From assembly GCA_934650975.1 (NCBI GenBank), contig CAKUFW010000048.1, forward strand, positions 1 through 15,103: a stretch of 15,103 nucleotides of DNA. The letters are read 5' to 3'. Position 1 is the first letter of the stretch; the number at the start of each line of letters is the position of its first letter. A program made the translations under genes and the position numbers. The notes beneath the pieces are model-generated. The model saw only the letters and a program-made list of their open reading frames with translations. It was not told where the DNA came from and searched no databases. Origin of the DNA: an uncultured Collinsella sp. GTDB lineage: Bacteria > Actinomycetota > Coriobacteriia > Coriobacteriales > Coriobacteriaceae. Shown here piece by piece: positions 1-5,965 of this stretch.

Positions 1-12
1 AAAGCCGTTTGT

Positions 13-34
13 CTCCACCCGCATAGCGGGTGGG
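13..34. repeat. Short hairpin near the left edge of the window
   Basis: CCACCCGC (15-22) pairs perfectly with GCGGGTGG (26-33) across a 3-nt loop. A smaller GACT/AGTC hairpin follows at about 61-72. Neither side carries a run of T long enough to make it a convincing terminator. It could be the 3' region of a gene outside the window or a copy of a dispersed intergenic repeat; one copy cannot separate these. Confidence 0.4.
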
Positions 35-78
35 TTGAAGCTGGCCGCTGCGCGCCCAGCAGACTAAAGTCTTGAACG

Positions 79-106
79 CAAAAGCCCTCCCCGACCGAGG
101 AGGGCT
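79..106 (-). terminator. Probable intrinsic terminator of the sirtuin/folPK/birA-like operon
   Basis: AGCCCTCC (83-90) pairs with GGAGGGCT (99-106) around an 8-nt loop. Read leftward, the stem is followed by a short T run (TTTT, then GCG). It lies about 40 nt beyond the stop codon of the biotin-ligase-like gene, where a leftward terminator is expected. The T run is short, so termination may be partial. Confidence 0.6.
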
Positions 107-144
107 CCGTTGTTGTCGCTATCTTTGGGCGCGAGCGCACTGCG

Positions 145-846
145 CTACAGCCCGCGGATGCGCACGGCCTCGGGCGGAAACTCCTGCTCGCCGGCATCGG
201 TCTTGATGGTCGCGCGACCCCAGATGTCCAGGCCCGCGAACACGCCCACTGCGAGCGGCAGACCGTTGGGCGATACCGCCGCGACCTGGCGACCCAGCAG
301 CGGCACCATATCGAAGTACTCGCCCAGCACCGGGGCCAGCGGGCCGGCGGCGCCCTGCGGCGTGTTCGCGACAACCGCCCAGGCGTCAACGCGGGTGAGC
401 ACCGCCGCCGCCAGCGCCTCGACCAGCGCCTCATCGGCCATATCAACGCCAAGCTCGCTCAGGGCCGCACGCTCGATATCCACCGTCACCGCGGCAAACA
501 TGCCTGCGGCACCGGCGCCGCCGTTAACGGCAACACGTGCGAGCGGCGTCTCGAACGCCGGAGCACCGCACACGATATCGCTCGGCCACTGGATGCCCAC
601 CTTACCGGCAAGCCCCAGGCCCGGCGTCGAAGCCGTGCCCACAAGTGCATCCATCATGCCCATCGCCGCCACAAACGGCAGACCATGGAAGGCATGCATG
701 TTCACATCCGGGCGCACGACCAGCGAAAACGTCAGCGACGCATCACCAGCGCTCCATGCGCACCAGCCCGCGGACACGCCCTCGCGGCCCGCGTCGCGCG
801 CGGCATCGAGCTCGGTTCCGGCGGCAACGGCATTCATCTCGATCAT
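145..846 (-). CDS. Degenerate biotin--protein ligase (BirA)-like protein
   Basis: Predicted 233-residue cytoplasmic protein related to the catalytic and C-terminal domains of biotin protein ligases, without the N-terminal DNA-binding domain of BirA. Visible landmarks are a W-S-x-G-x-x-S-L-x-x-S-L-x-x-R-P strand near residues 31-46, QWPSDI at 86-91 where ligases have KWPNDI, and a C-terminal small-barrel segment (VGVFAGLD...ATIKTDAGEQEF) from about residue 200 to the end. The GRGRRGR biotinoyl-AMP loop is absent or reduced to GREGVSAG, the motif lysine is Q86, and the GIGINV strand is unrecognisable. I infer it is catalytically impaired or repurposed. The start ATG abuts the TAG of the folP-folK gene, so it is probably translated by coupling; an ATG three codons in is also possible. 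It could instead be a distant lipoate/biotin ligase paralogue. Confidence 0.7.
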   Translation of the reverse strand: MIEMNAVAAGTELDAARDAGREGVSAGWCAWSAGDASLTFSLVVRPDVNMHAFHGLPFVAAMGMMDALVGTASTPGLGLAGKVGIQWPSDIVCGAPAFETPLARVAVNGGAGAAGMFAAVTVDIERAALSELGVDMADEALVEALAAAVLTRVDAWAVVANTPQGAAGPLAPVLGEYFDMVPLLGRQVAAVSPNGLPLAVGVFAGLDIWGRATIKTDAGEQEFPPEAVRIRGL

Positions 847-2586
847 CTACATACGCCCCAATTCGCCCACGATATGGCCCACGCGCTCCTCGGGCTCCTT
901 GACCTCGACACCGTTGTAGCGGAAGAACCGCGCCGGATCGTGCATCAGGTCCTCGAGCGGCACCAGCACAAAGTCGCGCTCGCCGATCAGCGGATGCGGC
1001 AGGCGCAGCTTTTTGCCGCCGTGGGTCTCGCCGTCCATCCACAGCAGATCCAGGTCGATGGTGCGCGGGCCGTTGGCCTTGGCCTTTTTGGAACGGTCGC
1101 GGCCCAGCTCGGCCTCGATCTTCATGAGCTCGTCGAGCAGCACCAGCGGCGCCAGCTCGGTCTTGATCTCGATGACGGCGTTGGCAAACGCGTCCTGGCG
1201 TGTCTCGTATGCCGGCTCACTCTCGTAAATGCGCGAGCAGTTGGACACGCAGGTGAGCGGAATCTCGGCGATCATGTCGCGCGCGGCGCGGATGTTGTCG
1301 CAGCGATGCCCCAGGTTGGAGCCCACGGCCACAAACGCGCGGCGCGGCTGCGGCTTGGCGACCGACCAGTAGCCGTTCAGGAACTGCGCAAAGCCCGCGA
1401 CATCGTGCACGCGCACGATATTGGCACCGGCCTGGATAGCGCCCAGGCACACGCCAAACGTGGCGGCATCGCGCGCAGCGGCCTCAGTCACGCCCGAGAC
1501 AGCGCCCACAAAACGCTTTCGCGACACGGCGCACATGAGCGGATAGCCCAGCGACGCCATCTTGGCGGTCTCGCGCTGGATGACGATGTCCTCGTTGGCC
1601 GTCTTGCCAAAACCAGGGCCGGGATCGATGCAGATGCGGTCGCGCGATACGCCGGCATGGATGAGCGTGCGAGCCTGGTCGGACAGAAAGCCCATGACGC
1701 GGCGCATGATGGGCGCCGAATCGGGCAGCGTAAAGCGACGGAGCTGCGAGGTGGGCACGTAAGCTTCCTCGCGGCGGGCACTACGGCGCATCATGGCGGC
1801 CAGGTGGTCGTTGGGTTCCGGTGTTGCCTCGGCGGCAGCGGGCGTGGCCTCGGGCGCGGCGGTCTCGGCGGCAGGGGCGAGCTGCTCGGCGGCCGGCGCC
1901 TCCTGCTCGGCTGCGGACACGGACGCGGGCTCCGGATCGCCAAATGGCAGCGAGGGCTGCACCACGCCACCCGGAAGCTTGGCCTCCGCCTTGGGCTCGC
2001 CCAGCAGCTTGCCACGACGGCGACGGGCGGGCTTCTCGGCCTCGCGCGCGGCCTCGGCGGCCGCCTCGCGTGCCTTCTCGGCAACAAACGCCGCAGCCGA
2101 GGTATCGAGCTGCACCGTCGCGTGCGTGCGGGCGGGCGCGGCGACCTCGCCGGCATGCATCACGATGACACCGCAGGTGCTCGTCTTAACAAACTCGACC
2201 ATCTTGGGGTCGGTGAAGCCCGTCACGTCGTTGACGATCGAGGCGCCGCAGCGCACGGCCGCCTTGGCAACCGCCACGTGGCGCGTGTCGATCGAGACGA
2301 TGGCGCCCTCCTTGGCCAGTGCGCGCACCACGGGCAGCACGCGGCGCGCCTCCTCGTCAGGGTTGACCGGGGTAAAGCCGGGGCGCGTGGACTCGCCGCC
2401 CACGTCGATGATGTCGGCGCCGGCGTCGAGCATCGCCAGACCGTATTCGATGGCAGCGTCCGGATCGAAGTGCTCGCCGCCATCGCTAAACGAATCGGGC
2501 GTCACGTTGAGGACGCCCATGATGCGCGGACGGTCAAAGCTGAGCTCGTACTTTCCGCACCGCCATGTCTTGCTGTCGTTCGCCAT
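847..2586 (-). CDS. folP-folK: Bifunctional dihydropteroate synthase / HPPK (FolP-FolK fusion)
   Basis: Predicted 579-residue cytosolic folate enzyme. The N-terminal dihydropteroate synthase joins pterin pyrophosphate to p-aminobenzoate; the C-terminal HPPK makes that pyrophosphate. DHPS motifs are all present: MGVLNVTPDSFSDGG near residue 20, VSIDT, IVND, M143-H144, DPGPGFGK at 321-328, SRKR at 355-358 and VRVHDV. HPPK starts near 416 with FVAVGSNLGH (418-427) and keeps GPRTIDLDLLW and LPHPLIGERDFVL. Between MH and the next DHPS helix (about 150-290) lies an Ala/Glu/Pro-rich segment of roughly 130-140 residues with an Arg-rich patch, absent from ordinary DHPS. The start is the ATG at 2584-2586, 6 nt after AGGAGG (2593-2598); an ATG directly abutting the AGGAGG is too close. 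The sirtuin ends 94 nt upstream and the birA-like gene follows with no gap. Confidence 0.96.
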   Translation of the reverse strand: MANDSKTWRCGKYELSFDRPRIMGVLNVTPDSFSDGGEHFDPDAAIEYGLAMLDAGADIIDVGGESTRPGFTPVNPDEEARRVLPVVRALAKEGAIVSIDTRHVAVAKAAVRCGASIVNDVTGFTDPKMVEFVKTSTCGVIVMHAGEVAAPARTHATVQLDTSAAAFVAEKAREAAAEAAREAEKPARRRRGKLLGEPKAEAKLPGGVVQPSLPFGDPEPASVSAAEQEAPAAEQLAPAAETAAPEATPAAAEATPEPNDHLAAMMRRSARREEAYVPTSQLRRFTLPDSAPIMRRVMGFLSDQARTLIHAGVSRDRICIDPGPGFGKTANEDIVIQRETAKMASLGYPLMCAVSRKRFVGAVSGVTEAAARDAATFGVCLGAIQAGANIVRVHDVAGFAQFLNGYWSVAKPQPRRAFVAVGSNLGHRCDNIRAARDMIAEIPLTCVSNCSRIYESEPAYETRQDAFANAVIEIKTELAPLVLLDELMKIEAELGRDRSKKAKANGPRTIDLDLLWMDGETHGGKKLRLPHPLIGERDFVLVPLEDLMHDPARFFRYNGVEVKEPEERVGHIVGELGRM

Positions 2587-2660
2587 GAACATCCTCCTAA
2601 AATGCCCGCGCCGCCGCGCTCGGGCGCTGGCGGCGGGGTCGCTTTGCAATCAGTCTTTCT

Positions 2661-2666
2661 ATTGTA
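2661..2666 (-). promoter_or_regulatory. Candidate -10 box for folP-folK
   Basis: Read leftward this is TACAAT, five of six matches to the bacterial -10 consensus, about 75 nt before the folP-folK start. No good -35 hexamer is seen 16-18 nt further upstream, so the gene may have its own weak promoter or be read through from the sirtuin gene. Confidence 0.3.
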
Positions 2667-2680
2667 TCCGCGCGCACGGG

Positions 2681-3433
2681 CTAGAACGCAAACGCGGCCG
2701 CGATGTCGCAAGAAATCAGCAGGTCGGCATTTGCATCCTGATCGGTGGGGGCCAGATTACAAATGGCCAGCGTATCGCCGGTAAAGTAGCGCGTGAGGCC
2801 TGCCGCCGGATACACCACGAGCGAGGTCCCACCCACAATGAGGGCATCGGCCGCAGCGATGGCGGCAACGGCGCCGGTAAGCACGCGCTCGTCGAGCGGC
2901 TCCTCGTAGAGCACCACATCGGGCTTGATGCGGCCGCCGCATGCGGGGCACACGGGCACGCCCGCGTCGTCCTCGTGCTCGCGAGCGCAGACCCATTCGG
3001 CGCTATAGACCGCGCCGCACGTCTGACAGATGTTGCGGTGGACCGAGCCGTGCAGCTCGAACACGCGCTGCGATCCGGCCGCTTGGTGCAGGCCATCGAT
3101 GTTTTGCGTCACCACGGTATCGAGCCTGCCGGCTCGCTCCAACTCGGCCAGCTTGGTGTGGCAGCGGTTGGGCTTGGCGTTAAGCGCGATCATCTTGGTG
3201 CGGTAGAAGTCGAAGAACTCGGCCGGATGTGTCTCGTAGAAACTGTGCGAGAGCATGGTCTCGGGCGGATAGGCAAACTGCTGGTGATACAGGCCGTCTA
3301 CGCTGCGGAAATCGGGAATGCCGCTTGCCGTGGAAACGCCCGCGCCGCCAAAGAAGACCACGTGGCTATGAGTTTCGAACAGCTCCGCCAGCGCAGCGGA
3401 GGCCTGCTTGGGATCCGATATTGCCTGCGTCAT
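2681..3433 (-). CDS. NAD-dependent protein deacylase, Sir2 (sirtuin) family
   Basis: Predicted 250-residue soluble sirtuin, a usual length for bacterial members. It removes acyl groups from lysine using NAD+, giving nicotinamide and O-acyl-ADP-ribose. The Rossmann NAD loop is [15 protein letters not shown] at 30-44, TQNIDGLH lies at 109-116, and the catalytic histidine is H128 in ELHGS. Four zinc cysteines are present at C136, C139, C162 and C165, followed by [13 protein letters not shown] at 201-213. The GIPDFRS signature resembles class U or class III bacterial enzymes. Acyl preference cannot be read, though no Ala-Tyr-Arg desuccinylase signature is obvious. The start is the ATG at 3431-3433 with GGAGGA (3439-3444) 5 nt upstream; reading farther upstream lacks a ribosome site. 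It is divergent from the exonuclease III gene and lies upstream of folP-folK on the same strand. Confidence 0.95.
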   Translation of the reverse strand: MTQAISDPKQASAALAELFETHSHVVFFGGAGVSTASGIPDFRSVDGLYHQQFAYPPETMLSHSFYETHPAEFFDFYRTKMIALNAKPNRCHTKLAELERAGRLDTVVTQNIDGLHQAAGSQRVFELHGSVHRNICQTCGAVYSAEWVCAREHEDDAGVPVCPACGGRIKPDVVLYEEPLDERVLTGAVAAIAAADALIVGGTSLVVYPAAGLTRYFTGDTLAICNLAPTDQDANADLLISCDIAAAFAF

Positions 3434-3546
3434 ATATGTCCTCCGTCCGTGTCTCCGGGACGGCGGCGTTCGCACTATCACTCGCGGACTCCGCCCCGCT
3501 CTAGTTGCGTTAATCTTAAGCCTGCCAACCCCGTCGAAAGGACACC
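3434..3546. promoter_or_regulatory. Divergent intergenic region between sirtuin and exonuclease III genes
   Basis: These 113 bp must hold promoters for both divergent genes. Ribosome sites are clear: GGAGGA for the sirtuin (3439-3444) and AAAGGA (about 3537-3542) for exonuclease III. An AT-rich patch at about 3507-3520 (TTGCGTTAATCTTAAG) is the likeliest RNA polymerase site, but no well-spaced -35/-10 pair stands out on either strand. Confidence 0.45.
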
Positions 3547-4365
3547 ATGCCTCAGACTTACACTTTCGCCTCGTGGAACGTTAACGGCCTGCGCGCCGTG
3601 CTCAAAAAGGACCCGAGCTTTACCCAGATCGCACAGGAACTCGATGTCGATGTCCTAGCGCTGCAAGAAACTAAACTGCAAGAAGGCCAGGTGCAGGTCG
3701 ACCTGCCCGGCTATCACCAGACCTGGAGCTACGCCGAGCGCAAGGGCTACTCGGGCACCGCGGTCTTTAGCCGCCAGGAACCGCTGCGTGTGCTGCGCGC
3801 CGACGCACTGCTACCCTACGCCGGCGAGGGTGGGGCTGCCGTGCTCGTCGCCCAAGCCGCAACCGAGGGCCGCGTCTGCGCGCTCGAGTTCGACAAGTTT
3901 TGGTTTGTGGACGTCTATACGCCCAACGCCCAAAATGAGCTCGCGCGCATCGATGTACGCATGGCCTGGGACGATGCCTATCGCGGCTTTTTGAGCGCGC
4001 TCGAGCGCGAGACCGGCAAGCCCGTGGTGACCTGCGGCGACTTTAACGTGGCGCACGAGGAGATCGACCTTAAGAACCCCAAGTCCAACCGCGGCAACGC
4101 AGGCTTTTCGGATGAGGAACGCGGCAAGTTTACCGAGCTGCTCGATGCCGGTTTTACCGACACCTGGCGCGCGGCCAATCCGGACGTCGAGGGCGTCTAC
4201 AGCTGGTGGAGTTACCGCTTTAATGCCCGCAAGAACAACGCCGGCTGGCGCATCGACTACTTCCTGGTCAGTGATGCAATCGCCGCCAACGTACGCGACA
4301 CCGGCATCCGCGGCGACATCTTCGGCAGCGACCACTGCCCCGTCACCCTCGCCCTGGAGCTCTAA
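3547..4365 (+). CDS. xthA: Exodeoxyribonuclease III (AP endonuclease, ExoIII/APE1 family)
   Basis: Predicted 272-residue Mg2+-dependent DNA-repair nuclease that cuts 5' of abasic sites and degrades one strand of duplex DNA 3' to 5'. The whole endonuclease/exonuclease/phosphatase fold is present: SWNVNG at 9-14, LQETK with the metal-binding E41, YTPNAQ at 124-129 with the active-site tyrosine, CGDFNVA with D165 and N167, NAGFSDEER, and the terminal SDHCP with D262-H263. Length is normal for the family. AAAGGA lies about 4 nt before the ATG. A strong terminator follows at about 4508-4534, so it is probably transcribed alone. It is divergent from the sirtuin gene, and no partner in repair is encoded nearby. 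Confidence 0.97.
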   Translation: MPQTYTFASWNVNGLRAVLKKDPSFTQIAQELDVDVLALQETKLQEGQVQVDLPGYHQTWSYAERKGYSGTAVFSRQEPLRVLRADALLPYAGEGGAAVLVAQAATEGRVCALEFDKFWFVDVYTPNAQNELARIDVRMAWDDAYRGFLSALERETGKPVVTCGDFNVAHEEIDLKNPKSNRGNAGFSDEERGKFTELLDAGFTDTWRAANPDVEGVYSWWSYRFNARKNNAGWRIDYFLVSDAIAANVRDTGIRGDIFGSDHCPVTLALEL

Positions 4366-4409
4366 CCCCATATGATCCCTCGGGGACGGAGGAAAACGGA
4401 TCATTTTGG
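4366..4409 (+). repeat. 44-bp direct repeat, copy 1
   Basis: Begins CCCCATATGATCCCTCGGGG immediately after the exonuclease III stop codon and ends ATCATTTTGG. It matches 4606-4649 with one difference (A4375 versus G4615). Inside, TGATCC (4373-4378) and GGATCA (4398-4403) form an inverted pair. A further TGATCC at 4430-4435 offers a competing partner. Confidence 0.9.
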
Positions 4410-4438
4410 GCCTCGTGGGGGCAACCGCATGATCCGCC

Positions 4439-4600
4439 CGCCACGAAACGCGTCCATCTACTACGTTTAGGCCACCACCCTCAACCACAACGTACTACGC
4501 AAAAAGAAAACCGCAGGCAGAAAGCCTGCGGTTTTTCATGAAATGCGGCTATGGTCAGGGGTATCGACTTAAACGTAGTAGATGGGCCAATTTCGTGGCG
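4439..4600. repeat. 31-bp inverted repeat enclosing the exonuclease III terminator
   Basis: The left arm at 4439-4469 (CGCCACGAAA...CTACTACGTTTA) is the reverse complement of the right arm at 4570-4600, apart from a cluster of four mismatches in the middle. The arms flank 100 bp that contains the terminator, and the pair sits between the two copies of the 44-bp direct repeat. This resembles a small non-autonomous palindromic element; no transposase is present. Confidence 0.8.
4506..4536 (+). terminator. Intrinsic terminator downstream of exonuclease III
   Basis: AAACCGCAGGC (4508-4518) pairs perfectly with GCCTGCGGTTT (4524-4534) around AGAAA, followed by TTTTT. On the other strand the stem is followed by TTTTCTTTTT, so it could also stop leftward transcription. 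It is the best terminator in the window. Confidence 0.92.
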
Positions 4601-4605
4601 GACGC

Positions 4606-4649
4606 CCCCATATGGTCCCTCGGGGACGGAGGAAAACGGATCATTTTGG
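4606..4649 (+). repeat. 44-bp direct repeat, copy 2
   Basis: Second copy of the element at 4366-4409, with 43 of 44 positions identical. It begins 6 bp after the right arm of the 4439-4600 inverted repeat, so the two copies bracket that element like long target duplications or tandem insertions. Confidence 0.9.
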
Positions 4650-4685
4650 TCACCCACGGCTCGCGATGGTCATCATATGAGTCGC

Positions 4686-4851
4686 TCATTTCAAAACAAT
4701 GCCGGTTTACGGGGCTGAATCGCGAACCTCCAACCACGCGCAACTTAAGCAAATTAAAACCGCAGGTAGACGGATCGTCTACCTTCGAAAAATGCCGGTA
4801 TGGTCGGCCTATGCCAATCCAGCCCCGTAAACCGGCATAGTTTTGAAATGA
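4686..4851. repeat. 32-bp near-perfect inverted repeat with hairpin inside
   Basis: The arm at 4686-4717 (TCATTTCAAAACAATGCCGG and on) is the reverse complement of 4820-4851 with one mismatch. The 102-nt interior holds a separate 9-bp hairpin, AGGTAGACG (4764-4772) with CGTCTACCT (4776-4784) around GAT. No coding potential is seen inside. Confidence 0.88.
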
Positions 4852-4915
4852 CACCGCAGCGATAATGATTCCCACGGCGGCACAAACAGCCCAACAGCCC
4901 CGCCCGTCCCCATAA

Positions 4916-4980
4916 GTTGCGGTGAAATAGTTCCCAGATGGGCCCAAATGGCCCCAAACCAGGAACTATTCCACCGCAAC
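4916..4980. repeat. 19-bp inverted repeat ending in GTTGCGGTG
   Basis: GTTGCGGTGAAATAGTTCC (4916-4934) matches the reverse complement of 4962-4980 except for one base. The 27-nt interior is rich in GGCCC/GGGCC and can extend the fold imperfectly. Confidence 0.85.
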
Positions 4981-4985
4981 TCCGG

Positions 4986-5066
4986 GGGTAGCTAATTTGG
5001 GACGGGGCTATTTTAGCTACCCTGCAAGCGGGTAGCTAAAAGAGCCCCGTCCCAAATTAGCTACCC
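4986..5066. repeat. 37-bp inverted repeat built from four GGGTAGCTAA ends
   Basis: The arms at 4986-5022 and 5030-5066 are reverse complements over 37 bp with one mismatch, separated by 7 nt (TGCAAGC). Each arm itself starts GGGTAGCTAA and ends TTAGCTACCC, so it can fold alone into a 10-bp hairpin. The element starts 8 bp past the stop codon of the leftward S-component gene and could serve as its transcript end, but no T run follows the stem. Confidence 0.9.
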
Positions 5067-5074
5067 TGGCTTCT

Positions 5075-5776
5075 CTACAGTCCGTACTTTATGACGACGC
5101 GATTGATGCGACGGCACCAGGGTTTGTACAAGGCGGCCAAAAACACGCAGGTTGCCAGACCGTGTGTGATGTCGAACGGCACCGCCGTGGCAAGCCGCGC
5201 CACGGCACCCGCCCACGTGAGCGGCTGGACAAAACCGATAATGTCATACGCATTGATCACGACGCCATAGAGCAAGCCCGAGGCAAAGCCATACGCCAAC
5301 AGCGCCGGCACGCGCACGGTGCCGTCGGCGCGATCGAACGCGCCCACATGCGCCAGCACGCCGCCGACGTAGCCCACCAGGCCCCAGGCATACATCTGCC
5401 ACGGCGTCCACATACCCTGTCCAAAAAAGAAATTGCTGGTCAAAGCCGCCAACGCGCCAACCATAAAACCATTGCGCCGGCCCAGCGTCGCCCCTGCAAT
5501 GATGGCGATGGCACTCACGGGCTTAAAGTCGGGAATGGGCCCAAACAGGATGCGCCCCGCCGCGGCCAGGGCCGCCAACACCAACGTGGGCATAATCTGG
5601 CGCAGGCCTGGACGCGACGCCTCGTAACCCGCAAAGAACAGCGCAAGCACGAGCGCCACCATAGCGAGCATCAACAAAGCAGCCTGGGCAATGCCCAGAT
5701 ACAGCATGATGCCCATGCATGGCGGCACGAACAAAAGCACTGGCCCCTCTATGTAGCGCCATATACGAGCAAGCAC
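5075..5776 (-). CDS. ECF transporter S component (substrate-binding membrane protein)
   Basis: Predicted 233-residue integral membrane protein with about six hydrophobic segments, the size and topology of ECF S components, which bind a vitamin or metal and dock on an EcfA/EcfT energising unit. Recognisable stretches are GRILFGPIPDFKPVSAIAII (74-93), a glycine-rich GATLGRRNGFMVGAL (95-109) and the conserved-looking TSNFFFGQGMWTPWQM (113-128), followed by further helices and a basic C-terminus. The substrate cannot be assigned. The start is GTG at 5774-5776, supported by GAGGAG (5782-5787) 5 nt upstream. No A or T gene is adjacent; the nearest are at 11146-13475 on the same strand. A terminator upstream (5879-5908) separates it from the preceding gene, so it probably has its own promoter in 5780-5870. 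Confidence 0.82.
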   Translation of the reverse strand: MLARIWRYIEGPVLLFVPPCMGIMLYLGIAQAALLMLAMVALVLALFFAGYEASRPGLRQIMPTLVLAALAAAGRILFGPIPDFKPVSAIAIIAGATLGRRNGFMVGALAALTSNFFFGQGMWTPWQMYAWGLVGYVGGVLAHVGAFDRADGTVRVPALLAYGFASGLLYGVVINAYDIIGFVQPLTWAGAVARLATAVPFDITHGLATCVFLAALYKPWCRRINRVVIKYGL

Positions 5777-5875
5777 GCGAGCTCCTCTTGCAATCTTTCT
5801 CTATCGTTCGCGCCCCATTGTGGCACACGCGCAGCACAGGTTCATCGACGATACATTCCACTTGTTAAACAAAAC

Positions 5876-5908
5876 AACGCGCATGCGACTGAAGCCAATC
5901 GCATGCGC
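5876..5908 (-). terminator. Intrinsic terminator after the small membrane protein gene
   Basis: GCGCATGCGA (5879-5888) pairs perfectly with TCGCATGCGC (5899-5908) over a 10-nt loop. Read leftward the stem is followed by GTTGTTTTGTTT. It lies about 57 nt beyond the stop of the gene at 5966-6469 and is the likely end of that transcript. Confidence 0.75.
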
Positions 5909-5965
5909 GCAAAAGGAGAGACGAATTATCACGAATGATTCGTTTAGACAGGGCGGCCCTTCAGG

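Larger units (their letters stand above)
4366..5074. other. 709-bp gene-free interval filled with short repeats
   Basis: No reading frame here has protein-like composition with a ribosome site. The interval is instead a series of adjoining repeats: a 44-bp direct repeat (4366-4409 and 4606-4649), a 31-bp inverted repeat around a terminator (4439-4600), a 32-bp inverted repeat (4686-4851), a 19-bp inverted repeat (4916-4980) and a 37-bp inverted repeat (4986-5066). The frames that stay open across it on both strands follow from repeat symmetry. Confidence 0.8.

Noticed and set aside
1..50. CRISPR repeat or array at the left edge
   Set aside because: CCACCCGC...GCGGGTGG resembles a repeat stem, but there is only one copy and no spacer-repeat periodicity.
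685..2784. 699-codon open frame on the plus strand opposite folP-folK
   Set aside because: It is antisense to a gene with all expected DHPS and HPPK motifs; its composition (His, Arg, Gly-rich) is what high-GC antisense gives, and no ribosome site or family pattern is seen.
1793..3658. 621-codon plus-strand open frame crossing folP-folK, sirtuin and exonuclease III start
   Set aside because: It overlaps three convincing genes in other frames and has a Ser/Ala-rich shadow composition.
4538..4957. Open frames of 67-130 codons in the 4.4-5.0 kb interval
   Set aside because: They run through inverted and direct repeats, so both strands stay open by symmetry; none has a ribosome site or recognisable domain.
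5777..5965. Riboswitch before the ECF S component
   Set aside because: Only about 100 nt lie between the upstream terminator and the GTG, with no conserved vitamin-riboswitch core seen.
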